The notes under the pieces are model-generated. The model was not told the origin of the DNA. It saw nothing but the letters and a program-made list of their open reading frames with translations, and ran no database searches. The position numbers and the translations under genes were made by a program. A DNA stretch of 64,000 bases from contig JAILXU010000005.1 of NCBI GenBank assembly GCA_045430275.1, forward strand, positions 164,253 through 228,252. Direction: 5' to 3'. Below are positions 1-9,756 of the stretch, in pieces; within the stretch, counting starts at the first letter, position 1; every line of letters starts with the position of its first letter. This stretch comes from Oceanobacter sp045430275 (GTDB taxonomy: Bacteria; Pseudomonadota; Gammaproteobacteria; Pseudomonadales; Oceanobacteraceae).

Positions 1-1210
1 CCACCCAGACATGGGAAGTGAACTGGCTGCTACCGGTGTAGACCAGTTGCGAAATCGGGTTGTACATCGGCTGCATCGCAATATCGGTCATGGTGATGGC
101 CTGCAGATCGGCGTATTTTCCGGGTTTAATCGAGCCGGTCTGATCGCTGATGCCCAGTGCTTTGGCTCCACCGATTGTGGCCATTTCCAGAGCCTGCCAG
201 GCAGGTAATGCACTGGCGTCGCTGGCGACGGCTTTGGCCAGTAGCGCGGCGGTTTGCATTTCAGCTTGCATATTCAGATCGTTGTTGCTGGCAGCGCCAT
301 CGGTGCCCAATCCGACATTGATGCCGGAGGACAGCAGTTGTGCAACCGGGCTGAAGCCGCTGGCCAGTTTCAGGTTGGACTCCGGGCAGTGAACAATGCT
401 GGCACCAGACTGGCGGAAAATCTCCAGGTCGTCGTCGTTCACCTGGGTCATGTGGGCGCAACTGACGTGTGCATCCAGAAAGCCGAGCTGAGCCAATCGC
501 TGACTCGGGCGACAGCCATGTAATTCCAGGCTCTGGCTAACCTCGAAGGCGGTTTCATGCAGGTGAATTTGCACTGGCATGTTGAATTCTGCGGCCAATA
601 TGCTGATTTGGCGCAGCGGCGCATCCGAAATGGTGTAGGGCGCGTGAGGCCCGAGACCAATGCTGACCAATGGCTGATGTCGATACTGTTCATGGACAGT
701 CAGTGCTTTTTGAATGTATTCATCCGGGTTCTGGCCGTAGGCGCTGGGGAAGTCGATAACCGGTGTGAAGCTGACACAACGCACGCCCGTTTCAATGGCA
801 GCATCCAGTACGCCATCGGGGTAGAAGTACATATCTGCAAACGTGGTGGTGCCGGAGCGCAACATTTCGGCAATGGCCAGTCGCGTGCCCTGATAGACAA
901 AATCACGATCAACCCAGCGGCTTTCGGCAGGCCAGATGTGATCCTGTAGCCAGGACATCAGTGGCAAGTCGTCGGCCATGCCACGAAACAGGCTCATGGC
1001 GGCGTGGCCGTGTGCGTTAACGTAGCCAGGCATCAGCAGGTGTTCGGACAGATCCACTTCTTCATCAAATGGCTGATCAGGGGCGTCCATTGAATGAATG
1101 GCCAGTATTTGACCGTCTCGAATATAAACCCGTTGGTGTTCAAGCACTTCCGGAGGCGAGGTTTGCATGGTGATCAGCCAACGGGCGTTCAGACGAGTGG
1201 TTCGGGACAT
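1..1210 (-). CDS. mtaD: 5-methylthioadenosine/S-adenosylhomocysteine deaminase family amidohydrolase (3' end cut by window)
   Basis: A metal-dependent amidohydrolase of the TRZ/ATZ/MtaD family, predicted to deaminate methylthioadenosine or a related purine nucleoside in the cytoplasm. About 403 residues are visible, running off the left edge; the family is usually around 440, so roughly the last 35-40 residues are missing. The N-terminal motif NAHGHAAMSLFRG carries the metal-binding HxH, and further on HLHETAFEV and LGTDGAASNNDLNM supply the other metal-site residues. The ATG at 1210 has a GGAG ribosome site about 8 bases upstream. The gene is divergent from gyrA, a placement also found in Pseudomonas, which supports the mtaD assignment over other deaminases of this family (8-oxoguanine deaminase is the main alternative). 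Confidence 0.8.
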   Translation of the reverse strand, partial: MSRTTRLNARWLITMQTSPPEVLEHQRVYIRDGQILAIHSMDAPDQPFDEEVDLSEHLLMPGYVNAHGHAAMSLFRGMADDLPLMSWLQDHIWPAESRWVDRDFVYQGTRLAIAEMLRSGTTTFADMYFYPDGVLDAAIETGVRCVSFTPVIDFPSAYGQNPDEYIQKALTVHEQYRHQPLVSIGLGPHAPYTISDAPLRQISILAAEFNMPVQIHLHETAFEVSQSLELHGCRPSQRLAQLGFLDAHVSCAHMTQVNDDDLEIFRQSGASIVHCPESNLKLASGFSPVAQLLSSGINVGLGTDGAASNNDLNMQAEMQTAALLAKAVASDASALPAWQALEMATIGGAKALGISDQTGSIKPGKYADLQAITMTDIAMQPMYNPISQLVYTGSSQFTSHVWV

Positions 1211-1408
1211 TGAGTGTCTCCAGGATGCAGAGGAACCAAAAAGGGCGGCAGTATATCAAGCTCTGCGGTGCGGCGGCGAGCTTGTGGCCCGAGTATCTTG
1301 CTTAGGCATCCCTGTAATCTGTGCTACCATTCGCGGCTTTGATTTGACTGGGCACAGGGTGCTTATCACGGCTTTATGTACCAGAGCCGAACGGGTAATG
1401 GGTTGAAT
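1211..1408. promoter_or_regulatory. Divergent intergenic region mtaD/gyrA
   Basis: This 198-base gap must hold the promoters of both mtaD and gyrA. On the minus strand GATATACTGCC near 1250 resembles a -10 for mtaD. For gyrA a TTGACT at 1344-1349 is a candidate -35, but no convincing -10 lies 17 bases after it. I see no operator that I recognise. Confidence 0.35.
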
Positions 1409-4015
1409 ATGGGTGAAATAGCCAAAGAAGTCCTTCCGATTAACATCGAAGACGAATTGCAACAATCCTATCTGGATTACGCCATGAGCGTAATCGTAGG
1501 ACGGGCCTTGCCCGATGTACGAGATGGTCTCAAGCCAGTTCATCGACGTGTGTTGCATGCCATGAACGTGCTTGGCAACGACTGGAACAAGCCCTACAAA
1601 AAGTCCGCCCGTGTGGTGGGTGACGTCATCGGTAAGTATCACCCTCACGGTGACTCTGCGGTGTACGACACCATTGTCCGCCTGGCTCAGGATTTCTCCA
1701 TGCGTTACATGCTGGTGGATGGTCAGGGGAACTTTGGTTCCATTGATGGCGACTCCGCTGCTGCCATGCGTTATACCGAAATTCGTATGAATAAAATCAG
1801 CCACGATATGCTGGCTGACATTGACAAGGAAACGGTCAATTGGGTGCCTAACTACGATGGCACCGAACAAATTCCAGAAGTTATGCCAACCCGTGTGCCG
1901 AACCTGCTGGTGAACGGTTCGGCCGGTATTGCGGTGGGGATGGCAACCAATATACCGCCGCACAATCTGACTGAAGTGATGAACGGCTGTCTGGCTCTGA
2001 TTGATAATCCCGAGCTGGATGTGGATGCGCTGATGGAATTCATTCCAGGCCCTGACTTCCCGACTGGCGCATTTATTAATGGCCGGGAAGGCATTGTGGA
2101 GGCGTATCGGACTGGCCGGGGTCGTATTTATTTACGGGCTCGTCATCATTTTGAAGAAGATGACAAAAACGGCAAGGTCAGCATTATTTTCACCGAAATT
2201 CCTTACATGGTGAACAAGGCGCGGTTGATTGAGAAAATCGCCGAGCTGGTCAAGGACAAAAAGATTGAAGGCATCACCGAATTGCGCGATGAGTCCGATA
2301 AGGACGGCATGCGCATTGTCGTAGAGTTGCGCCGTAACGAAATGCCAGAAGTCGTGTTGAATAATCTGTTTGCGCAGACTCAATTACAGGGTGTGTTTGG
2401 TATCAATACCGTCGCTTTGGTCGACGGTCAGCCGCGCACGCTGAATCTCAAAGAGCTGCTTGAGGCGTTTGTTAAGCACCGTCGTGAAGTCGTCACGCGT
2501 CGCACCATCTTCGAATTACGCAAAGCCCGTGAGCGTGGTCATATTCTGGAAGGTTTGGCATTGGCACTGGCCAATATTGATCCGGTGATTGAATTGATCA
2601 AGGCATCTCCCAATGCGGCGGATGCGCGTGAAAAACTGATGGCCGCCGCCTGGATGCCGGGCGATGTGCTGGATATGCTGAAGCAAGCGGGTGAACACGC
2701 GTGTCGCCCAGATGACTTGCCGGAGCAATACGGCTTCCGGGGTGGGCAGTACTATCTTTCTCCGGTTCAGGCGCAGGCGATTCTGGATTTGCGTTTGCAG
2801 AAGTTGACCGGGCTGGAGCACGACAAGCTGATCGAAGAATATCAGCAGAAACTGGCCGAAATAGCCGAGTATCTGGATATTCTGGGCAGCCCTGAACGTT
2901 TGATGCAATTGATTCGTGAAGAGCTGGAAGCGATTCGAGCCGAATACGGTGATGAGCGCCGCAGCGAAATTCTGGCGGTCAAACGTGATTTGAGCATGGC
3001 GGATCTGATTCCAGAAGAAGATCTGGTGTTGACGTTGTCTCATGGCGGCTATGCCAAAACCCAGTCGGTGGATGTGTATCAGGCCCAGAAACGCGGTGGC
3101 AAAGGCAAGTCGGCGACGTCCGTGAAAGATGAGGACTTTGTTGAGCATCTGCTGGTCGCCAACAGTCACGATACCGTGCTGTGTTTCACCGATGCGGGCA
3201 AGGTGTTCTGGCTGACGGTGTACGATATTCCTCAAGCGGGCCGTAACGCAAAAGGTCGCCCGATTGTGAATGTTTTGAACTTGTCGGATGACGAACGTGT
3301 GACGGCTATTTTGCCCGTCGATGAATACAGCGCTGACCGATATGTCTTTATGGCGACGGCGCGTGGCACGGTGAAGAAAACCTCTCTGGATCAGTTTTCT
3401 CGTCCGCGCAGCAGTGGCTTGATTGCGTGTGAACTGGATGATGGTGATCATCTGGTGGGCGTGGCCATTACCGACGGTCAGCAAGATATCATGCTGGTGA
3501 CAGACGCTGGCAAGGCTGTGCGTTTCTACGAAGGTCAGGATGCGGAAGGCAAGGGCGGCGTTCGTCCAATGGGCCGAACCGCACGTGGTGTTCGTGGTGT
3601 GACGCTGGGTGAAGGCCAGCGAGTGATGTCGCTGATCATTCCTCAGGAAGGCGGTCAGTTGCTGACGGCTTCCGAGCGTGGCTTCGGCAAGCGCACCGAC
3701 GTGTCGGAATTCCCGACCAAGGGACGAGGCACCCAGGGTGTGATCGCACTGGTTACCAATGACCGTAATGGCCGCCTGATTGGCGCAGTGCAGGTGTTTG
3801 ACGGCGATGAAGTGATGTTGATCAGTGATCAGGGTACGTTGGTTCGTACGCGTGCTGATGAGGTGTCCAGTCTTGGTCGAAATACCCAGGGCGTCACGTT
3901 GATCAAGGTCGCGGATAAAGAAAAGCTGGTTGGTCTTGAAAGCATTTGTGAGCCGACAGCGGAAGCCGATGATGAAACAGATGGGGCGGATGCTCCAGAG
4001 ACCGTTGAAGCCTGA
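1409..4015 (+). CDS. gyrA: DNA gyrase subunit A
   Basis: Breakage-reunion subunit of DNA gyrase, which introduces negative supercoils with GyrB. The protein is 868 residues from the ATG at 1409; an in-frame start 33 bases upstream would add an unconserved extension, and MGEIAKEVLP matches known GyrA N-termini. The catalytic tyrosine is Tyr122 in the AAMRYTEIRM motif. The quinolone-resistance-determining region reads HPHGDSAVYD, with Ser83 and Asp87 both in the wild-type state by E. coli numbering, so this allele predicts no target-site fluoroquinolone resistance. The C-terminal half holds the beta-pinwheel repeats, including the GyrA-box-like QKRGGKGK. The tail is acidic (EADDETDGAD), as is common in the family. 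It is followed 28 bases later by serC. Confidence 0.98.
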   Translation: MGEIAKEVLPINIEDELQQSYLDYAMSVIVGRALPDVRDGLKPVHRRVLHAMNVLGNDWNKPYKKSARVVGDVIGKYHPHGDSAVYDTIVRLAQDFSMRYMLVDGQGNFGSIDGDSAAAMRYTEIRMNKISHDMLADIDKETVNWVPNYDGTEQIPEVMPTRVPNLLVNGSAGIAVGMATNIPPHNLTEVMNGCLALIDNPELDVDALMEFIPGPDFPTGAFINGREGIVEAYRTGRGRIYLRARHHFEEDDKNGKVSIIFTEIPYMVNKARLIEKIAELVKDKKIEGITELRDESDKDGMRIVVELRRNEMPEVVLNNLFAQTQLQGVFGINTVALVDGQPRTLNLKELLEAFVKHRREVVTRRTIFELRKARERGHILEGLALALANIDPVIELIKASPNAADAREKLMAAAWMPGDVLDMLKQAGEHACRPDDLPEQYGFRGGQYYLSPVQAQAILDLRLQKLTGLEHDKLIEEYQQKLAEIAEYLDILGSPERLMQLIREELEAIRAEYGDERRSEILAVKRDLSMADLIPEEDLVLTLSHGGYAKTQSVDVYQAQKRGGKGKSATSVKDEDFVEHLLVANSHDTVLCFTDAGKVFWLTVYDIPQAGRNAKGRPIVNVLNLSDDERVTAILPVDEYSADRYVFMATARGTVKKTSLDQFSRPRSSGLIACELDDGDHLVGVAITDGQQDIMLVTDAGKAVRFYEGQDAEGKGGVRPMGRTARGVRGVTLGEGQRVMSLIIPQEGGQLLTASERGFGKRTDVSEFPTKGRGTQGVIALVTNDRNGRLIGAVQVFDGDEVMLISDQGTLVRTRADEVSSLGRNTQGVTLIKVADKEKLVGLESICEPTAEADDETDGADAPETVEA

Positions 4016-4043
4016 TTGGCCTTCTGACGAATTATTGACAGTA

Positions 4044-5138
4044 ATGAGTAATCGAATGTACCGAGCGTATAATTTCTGCGCAGGGCCTGCCGCTCTGCCG
4101 ACGGAGGTGTTGGAAAAGGCCAGCGCCGAAATGGCTGACTGGCAGGGCAAAGGCCTTTCCATTATGGAAATGAGCCACCGCAGCAAGGAAGTTGTGGCGG
4201 TTGCAGAACAAGCAGAAGCGGACTTGCGTGAGTTGATGTCAATTCCTGACAACTATCGCGTTCTGTTCATGCAAGGTGGTGCCAGCCTGCAGTTCTCGGC
4301 ATTGCCTCTGAATCTTGCGAATGGCTCTGGTCGTGTGGATCAGATTGTGACCGGCCAATGGTCTAAAAAGGCGTTGGCAGAAGGCAAACGCTTTGCGGAT
4401 GTTCATGTCGCTGCCACAACCGCCGCCGAAAACTTCTCCCGTGCGCCCTCTCAAGCTGAGTTGAATCTTTCGGCTGATGCGGATTATGTGCATTACTGTC
4501 CGAATGAAACCATTGGCGGCGTTGCATTCGATTACATTCCTGAAACCGGTGATGTACCGCTGGTGGCGGATTTGTCGTCGGCTATTTTGTCGGAACCTCT
4601 GGATGTCAGCCGCTTTGGTGTGATTTATGCCGGAGCGCAGAAAAACATCGGCCCGGCCGGGCTGTGTGTGGTGATTATTCGGGATGATCTGATTGGCAAG
4701 GTGCGCGACAGTGCACCAACCATGCTGGATTACAAGGTCATGGCGGATAACGCTTCCATGTACAACACGCCGCCAACGTATAGCTGGTATTTGGCCGGTC
4801 TGGTCTTCCAGTGGCTGAAAGCGCAGGGCGGCGTGGCAGCCATGGCAGAGGTGAATCAGCGCAAGGCCAATCGCTTGTACGATTTTATCGACGGCAATGC
4901 GTTTTATGCCAATCCGGTTGCGATCAATAATCGTTCGATCATGAACGTTCCTTTTACGCTGGCGGACAGTGCTCTGGACAAGACGTTTCTGGCGGAAAGT
5001 GAAGCCGCAGGTCTGTTGAATCTGGCGGGCCATCGAAGTGTTGGTGGTATGCGTGCCAGTATTTATAACGCTGTGCCGGAAGAAGGTGTCATCGCATTGA
5101 CAGAATTTATGGCGGATTTTGCACGTCGCTATGGTTAA
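4044..5138 (+). CDS. serC: Phosphoserine aminotransferase
   Basis: PLP-dependent aminotransferase converting 3-phosphohydroxypyruvate to phosphoserine in serine synthesis, and acting also in the pyridoxal phosphate pathway. It is 364 residues, the normal family length. The N-terminus MSNRMYRAYNFCAGPAALP carries the family hallmark NFCAGPAALP, and the PLP-binding lysine is Lys200 in AGAQKNIGPAG. I chose the ATG at 4044 because an upstream open frame only reads back into gyrA; the internal ATG at 4056 is an alternative. It sits directly between gyrA and pheA, the usual place in Pseudomonas-type genomes. No strong ribosome site precedes the start. Confidence 0.96.
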   Translation: MSNRMYRAYNFCAGPAALPTEVLEKASAEMADWQGKGLSIMEMSHRSKEVVAVAEQAEADLRELMSIPDNYRVLFMQGGASLQFSALPLNLANGSGRVDQIVTGQWSKKALAEGKRFADVHVAATTAAENFSRAPSQAELNLSADADYVHYCPNETIGGVAFDYIPETGDVPLVADLSSAILSEPLDVSRFGVIYAGAQKNIGPAGLCVVIIRDDLIGKVRDSAPTMLDYKVMADNASMYNTPPTYSWYLAGLVFQWLKAQGGVAAMAEVNQRKANRLYDFIDGNAFYANPVAINNRSIMNVPFTLADSALDKTFLAESEAAGLLNLAGHRSVGGMRASIYNAVPEEGVIALTEFMADFARRYG

Positions 5139-5215
5139 TGCGATGAGTGATGACGTTTGAAATACTAACGAATGGCTGGCTCCCAGAGTCAGCGATGATT
5201 GCTGCAGGAACGGAT

Positions 5216-6304
5216 ATGAGTGAAGCTCAAGAGCTGGAACAGCTAAGACAATCTATTGACGCAATTGACCAGCAGATTCACGAGCTAATCAATCAGCGTG
5301 CTCAGTGTGCCCAGAGCGTGGCTGAAGTGAAGCAGAAATATGCAGCTCCCGGTGAATCTGTTGTGTTCTATCGTCCAGAGCGAGAAGCTCAGGTGCTGCG
5401 CAAGGTCATGGCGCGAAATCAGGGACCGCTCAGCGACGAAAGTGTTGCGCGCCTGTTCCGCGAAATCATGTCTCAATGTCTGGCGTTGGAAGAGCCGGTC
5501 AAGGTTGCCTATCTTGGCCCTGAAGGCACATTCACTCAGCAAGCGGCAATCAAGCACTTTGGCCATGCTGTCGTGTGTCAAAGCCAGATGTCCATCGCAG
5601 ATGTGTTCCGTGACGTGGAAAGTGGTTGCGTTCAGTACGGTGTGGTGCCGGTTGAAAATTCCACAGAAGGTGTGGTGACGCACACGCTGGATGGCTTTTT
5701 CGAGTCGAATCTTCATATTTGTGGCGAAGTCACGCTGCGGATTCATCATCACTTTATGGCGCGCGGCGACGCACCGATTACGCGTATTTTTTCTCATGCG
5801 CAGTCACTGGGGCAGTGTCGTCTGTGGCTGGATCAGCATTATCCGGGGGTTGAGCGTGTTGCGGTCAGTTCCAATGCGGAAGCGGCTCGCCTGGCCAGTG
5901 AAACGCCGGGAACGGCAGCCATCGCGGGCGAGGTGGCGGCTGAGTTGTATCAACTGGAAATACGTCATGCCAAGATTGAAGATCGGCCTGATAACACGAC
6001 GCGTTTCCTGATTGTTGGGCAGCAAGAGACATTGCCCAGTGGCGACGATAAAACATCCGTGATGGTATCGAGTCGAAATCAGCCAGGAGCCTTATATCTG
6101 TTGCTGGAGCCGTTTCGGCAGTCTGGCATCAGTCTGACGCGCATTGAAACGCGTCCTTCCCGGTCAGGTACCTGGAATTACGTCTTCTTTATTGATTTTG
6201 AAGGGCATCGGGACGACGCAGACATTGCCCCGTTGCTGGAGCAGTTGCAGGGGTTGGCCGCAGATTTCAAGTGGCTGGGTTCCTATCCTCAGGCGGCGTT
6301 GTAA
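5216..6304 (+). CDS. pheA: P-protein: chorismate mutase / prephenate dehydratase
   Basis: Bifunctional enzyme of phenylalanine synthesis: an N-terminal AroQ-type chorismate mutase (residues about 5-90, with LRQSIDAIDQQIHELINQRA), a prephenate dehydratase domain (about 95-270, starting VAYLGPEGTFTQ and containing the catalytic TRF in DNTTRFLIVG), and a C-terminal ACT regulatory domain with the ETRPSR segment that corresponds to the phenylalanine-binding ESRP motif. Feedback inhibition by phenylalanine is therefore expected. The ATG at 5216 has an AGGAA ribosome site at a good distance; an upstream in-frame ATG at 5147 has none and would add 23 unconserved residues. Length is 362 residues, normal for the family. 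Confidence 0.96.
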   Translation: MSEAQELEQLRQSIDAIDQQIHELINQRAQCAQSVAEVKQKYAAPGESVVFYRPEREAQVLRKVMARNQGPLSDESVARLFREIMSQCLALEEPVKVAYLGPEGTFTQQAAIKHFGHAVVCQSQMSIADVFRDVESGCVQYGVVPVENSTEGVVTHTLDGFFESNLHICGEVTLRIHHHFMARGDAPITRIFSHAQSLGQCRLWLDQHYPGVERVAVSSNAEAARLASETPGTAAIAGEVAAELYQLEIRHAKIEDRPDNTTRFLIVGQQETLPSGDDKTSVMVSSRNQPGALYLLLEPFRQSGISLTRIETRPSRSGTWNYVFFIDFEGHRDDADIAPLLEQLQGLAADFKWLGSYPQAAL

Positions 6305-6391
6305 CGCACATCGGGTGGTGCGGGGCGGTATTGGGTTGTTACACCATCGGCCGCTTTGTATCAGGACATCATTGTTTTCAGGGTAATCAGA

Positions 6392-7495
6392 ATGTTTGAA
6401 TCTATTGCAGTGGAAGGCGTCAAGGGATTGCAGCCCTATCGTCCGGGAAAGCCGATTGATGCCGTGGCTCGTGAGCTGGGGCTGAACGAAGCCGATATTG
6501 TCAAACTGGCGTCAAATGAGAATCCATTAGGGCCGGGTGATGCTGTGCGTCAGGCACTGGTGGGATGTGTCGACGAGCTGTCCCGTTATCCAGATGGCGG
6601 CGGTTATGCTTTGAAAGAAACGCTGGCGCGACACTTGTCGGTAGATGCCGATCAGGTCACGCTGGGTAATGGCTCCAGTGACATTCTGGATTTTATTATC
6701 CGGGTGCTGGTAGATAAGGGCGATGAAGTCGTTGTATCCCAGCATGCCTTTGCCATTTACGGTCTGCTGACCACCATTGCAGGCGGCAAGGTTGTTGAGG
6801 TGCCTGCGCGTGATTTCGGTCATGATCTGGATGCCATGGCGGCAGCGATCACAGACAAAACCCGCATTGTGTTTGTTACCAATCCCAATAATCCAACCGG
6901 AACCTGGAATACTCGCACAGAGCTGGAAGCGTTCTTGGCTCGTGTGCCTGAGTCCGTGGTGGTGTTGCTGGATGAAGCCTATTTTGAGTACGTCGAAGAG
7001 GCGGAGTACCCGGATGGCATTGAGTTGCTGTCTCGTTTCCCGAATCTGGTGGTGACGCGTACTTTCTCCAAGGTGTATGGCTTGGCTGCTTTGCGTATTG
7101 GTTACGGTGTTTCCAGCCTGGAGTTGGCCGATTTGATGAATCGTGTGCGTCCGCCATTCAACACCAATGCGTTGGCTCAGGCGGCGGCGATTGCTGCACT
7201 GAATGACAAGCAGTATCTGGCTGATAGCGTTGCCATGAACAAGCAAGGCATGGCTCAGCTGGAAGCGGGATTCCATCAGCAGAATCTGGACTTTATTCCA
7301 TCGGTTGGCAACTTCATTGCTTTTAAGGTGCCAGCAGAAGCCGATGCTATGCAGGTGTATCAGGACTTGTTGCAGCACGGTGTGATTGTACGCCCGGTGG
7401 CCAATTATGCCATGCCAGAATATCTGCGTGTTTCGATTGGTACTGGTAGCGAAAATGCAGCGTTTTTGACAGCGCTGGAACAGGTGTTGGCTTGA
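6392..7495 (+). CDS. hisC: Histidinol-phosphate aminotransferase (HisC2 type)
   Basis: Class I/II PLP aminotransferase. The family converts imidazole acetol phosphate to histidinol phosphate, and members placed between pheA and tyrA also transaminate aromatic keto acids or prephenate; the location here favours such a role. It has 367 residues. PLP-site landmarks are VTNPNNPTGTW, LLDEAYFEY and TRTFSKVYGLAALRIGYG, in which Lys is the Schiff-base residue. The start at 6392 (MFESIAVEGVKGLQPYRPGKP) matches the family N-terminus. Its stop codon overlaps the proposed TTG start of tyrA-aroA, which suggests coupled translation. Confidence 0.92.
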   Translation: MFESIAVEGVKGLQPYRPGKPIDAVARELGLNEADIVKLASNENPLGPGDAVRQALVGCVDELSRYPDGGGYALKETLARHLSVDADQVTLGNGSSDILDFIIRVLVDKGDEVVVSQHAFAIYGLLTTIAGGKVVEVPARDFGHDLDAMAAAITDKTRIVFVTNPNNPTGTWNTRTELEAFLARVPESVVVLLDEAYFEYVEEAEYPDGIELLSRFPNLVVTRTFSKVYGLAALRIGYGVSSLELADLMNRVRPPFNTNALAQAAAIAALNDKQYLADSVAMNKQGMAQLEAGFHQQNLDFIPSVGNFIAFKVPAEADAMQVYQDLLQHGVIVRPVANYAMPEYLRVSIGTGSENAAFLTALEQVLA

Positions 7496-9756
7496 CTGCT
7501 GCTGCACCTTTGATGCTGGGGCGTGTTGCCATTATTGGTTTGGGCCTGATTGGTTGTTCCTGGGTGAAAGGGCTGAGGCAAGCGGGTGCTCTGGATTCCG
7601 TGGTGGGGTACGACCGCAATCTGGACTCCATGCAGTTGGCCCGATCTGAAGGCTTGATCGATGGCTATGCCGATACCCCTGCTCTGGCGGTGGAAAATGC
7701 CGATTTTGTTATTATTTCGGTGCCCATTTTGGCCATTCGTGGTGTGCTGGAGGCGATAAAATCTGCACTGCCAGATCATGCTGTCGTAACGGATGTCGGC
7801 TCGGTGAAAGGTTCGGTAGACCGGGATGTGGCGGCCACACTGGGCGAGGAGTTTCCCCGGTTTGTGTTGGGTCATCCCATTGCCGGTTCTGAAAAAAGTG
7901 GGGTAGCTGCTGCGGACGTGACCTTGTATCAGGATCACAAGGTGATTTTGACGCCAAGGCCCTTTACGGATGCCGATGCACTGGAGCGTGTGGCTCGTGC
8001 ATGGGAATGCGTAGGCGCTGTGATTGAGTGCATGGACGTTGAGCACCATGACGAAGTGCTCGCGGCAACCAGTCATCTGCCTCATTTGTTGGCGTATTCT
8101 CTGGTCGATACCTTGGCCTATAGCCATGAAAACAAAGAAATTTTCAATTACGCTGCTGGTGGCTTTCGAGATTTTACCCGCATTGCTGCCAGTAGCCCGG
8201 TGATGTGGCGAGATATTTTCTCAGCCAATAAAGATCAGTTGCTGGCGACTCTGGATTTGTTCTCCAGAGATCTGGGGTATCTCCGTGCTGCGATCGCGGA
8301 AGGCGATACCACTCAGGTGGTCGGTGTACTCACCCGAGCCAAGGCGGCTCGGGATCATTTTTCCAAAATTCTATCTCGACGGGCATTTGTTGAAGTTATG
8401 AAAACCAGCTCCCTGACGTATGTGGCCAAACCTGGCTCGTGTCTGAACGGTACGATTCGTGTGCCGGGCGACAAATCCATTTCTCATCGCTCTATTATGT
8501 TGGGTTCGCTTGCAAATGGTGTGACCCAGGTGAGCGGCTTTCTGGAGGGTGAGGACAGTTTGGCCACCCTGCAGGCATTTCGTGATATGGGCGTGGTGAT
8601 CGAAGGGCCGCATCGTGGTCGAGTAACGATTCATGGCGTTGGCCTTCATGGCTTGCAAGCGCCGCCGAATGCCTTGTATCTGGGTAATTCTGGCACCTCG
8701 ATTCGCCTGTTGTCCGGTTTGTTGGCGGGTCAGCGATTCGATGTGGAAATGACCGGAGATGAATCCTTGAGCAAGCGTCCGATGGGACGTGTGGCTGATC
8801 CATTGAAGTTGATGGGTGCTGAAGTGGAAACTGCAGAAGGCGGTCGTCCACCTCTGAAAATCAAGGGTGCTGCCAGTTTGGCGGGCATTCATTATGATCT
8901 TCCCATGGCCAGTGCGCAGGTGAAGAGCTGTGTATTGCTGGCCGGTTTGTACGCTGAAGGGGAAACTTCAGTGACAGAACCTGCGCCAACCCGTGACCAC
9001 ACCGAGCGCATGTTGAAAGGCTTCGGTTATGACGTCACGGTCGAGGGCAATCGGGTTTCCCTGCGTTCTGGCGGTGAACTGACGGCCACTGAGATCGATG
9101 TGCCATCGGATATTTCATCGGCTGCGTTCTTTATGGTGGCGGCCAGTATTGCTCCGGGCTCTGATGTGACGCTGGAACATGTTGGTATTAATCCGACCCG
9201 TGTGGGTGTGATCAATATTCTGCGGGAAATGGGCGGCAGTATTGAGCTGTTGAATGAGCGTGAGGTGGGGGGGGAACCTGTTGCCGATATTCGTGTGCGC
9301 AGTGCCCGGTTAAAAGGCATTCACATTCCTGAAGATCAGGTGCCGCTGGCGATTGATGAGTTTCCCGCGTTGTTTGTGGCTGCTGCTTGTGCAGAAGGCG
9401 AGACTGTTCTGACGGGTGCGGAAGAGTTGCGTGTTAAGGAAAGTGACCGCATTCAGGCCATGGTTGATGGGTTGGTGATTCTGGGTGTGGATGCTCGTGG
9501 AACAGAAGACGGTGCTGTTATTCAGGGCTTTGGTGCTGAAGGTGCTTTTGGTGGTGGCAGCATTGAGAGTCATGACGACCATCGCATTGCGATGAGTTTC
9601 GCGATGGCGTCACTGAGAGCATCCGAAGTCATTCGCATTAATGAATGCGCCAATGTAGCGACGTCTTTCCCAGGGTTTGTTGAATTGGCCTCTACTGCAG
9701 GCGTCCAGTTGACGACGGAAGGCGGTGATTTGGCGTTTGAGGAAACCTCAGAATGA
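7492..9756 (+). CDS. Fused prephenate dehydrogenase / EPSP synthase (TyrA-AroA)
   Basis: A 754-residue fusion of two shikimate/tyrosine enzymes. Residues 1 to about 300 are a TyrA-type dehydrogenase: the Rossmann motif is VAIIGLGLIGCS and the active-site stretch is LGHPIAGSEKSG. From about residue 310 to the end it is 3-phosphoshikimate 1-carboxyvinyltransferase, with RVPGDKSISHRSIMLGSLA, LGNSGTSIRLLSG and ELRVKESDRI. The same fusion is known from Pseudomonas and its relatives. The TTG at 7492 overlaps the hisC stop (TTGA). The alternative ATG at 7513 lacks a ribosome site and would start just before the conserved GRVAIIG. The 3' end overlaps cmk by four bases (ATGA). Confidence 0.94.
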   Translation: MTAAAPLMLGRVAIIGLGLIGCSWVKGLRQAGALDSVVGYDRNLDSMQLARSEGLIDGYADTPALAVENADFVIISVPILAIRGVLEAIKSALPDHAVVTDVGSVKGSVDRDVAATLGEEFPRFVLGHPIAGSEKSGVAAADVTLYQDHKVILTPRPFTDADALERVARAWECVGAVIECMDVEHHDEVLAATSHLPHLLAYSLVDTLAYSHENKEIFNYAAGGFRDFTRIAASSPVMWRDIFSANKDQLLATLDLFSRDLGYLRAAIAEGDTTQVVGVLTRAKAARDHFSKILSRRAFVEVMKTSSLTYVAKPGSCLNGTIRVPGDKSISHRSIMLGSLANGVTQVSGFLEGEDSLATLQAFRDMGVVIEGPHRGRVTIHGVGLHGLQAPPNALYLGNSGTSIRLLSGLLAGQRFDVEMTGDESLSKRPMGRVADPLKLMGAEVETAEGGRPPLKIKGAASLAGIHYDLPMASAQVKSCVLLAGLYAEGETSVTEPAPTRDHTERMLKGFGYDVTVEGNRVSLRSGGELTATEIDVPSDISSAAFFMVAASIAPGSDVTLEHVGINPTRVGVINILREMGGSIELLNEREVGGEPVADIRVRSARLKGIHIPEDQVPLAIDEFPALFVAAACAEGETVLTGAEELRVKESDRIQAMVDGLVILGVDARGTEDGAVIQGFGAEGAFGGGSIESHDDHRIAMSFAMASLRASEVIRINECANVATSFPGFVELASTAGVQLTTEGGDLAFEETSE

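Noticed and set aside
1409..4015. Fluoroquinolone-resistance allele of gyrA
   Set aside because: Ser83 and Asp87 are both the susceptible residues.
2516..4252. 578-codon open frame on the minus strand inside gyrA and serC
   Set aside because: It lies opposite conserved gyrA codons, has no ribosome site or recognisable domain, and its composition is that of an antisense shadow of a GC-biased gene.
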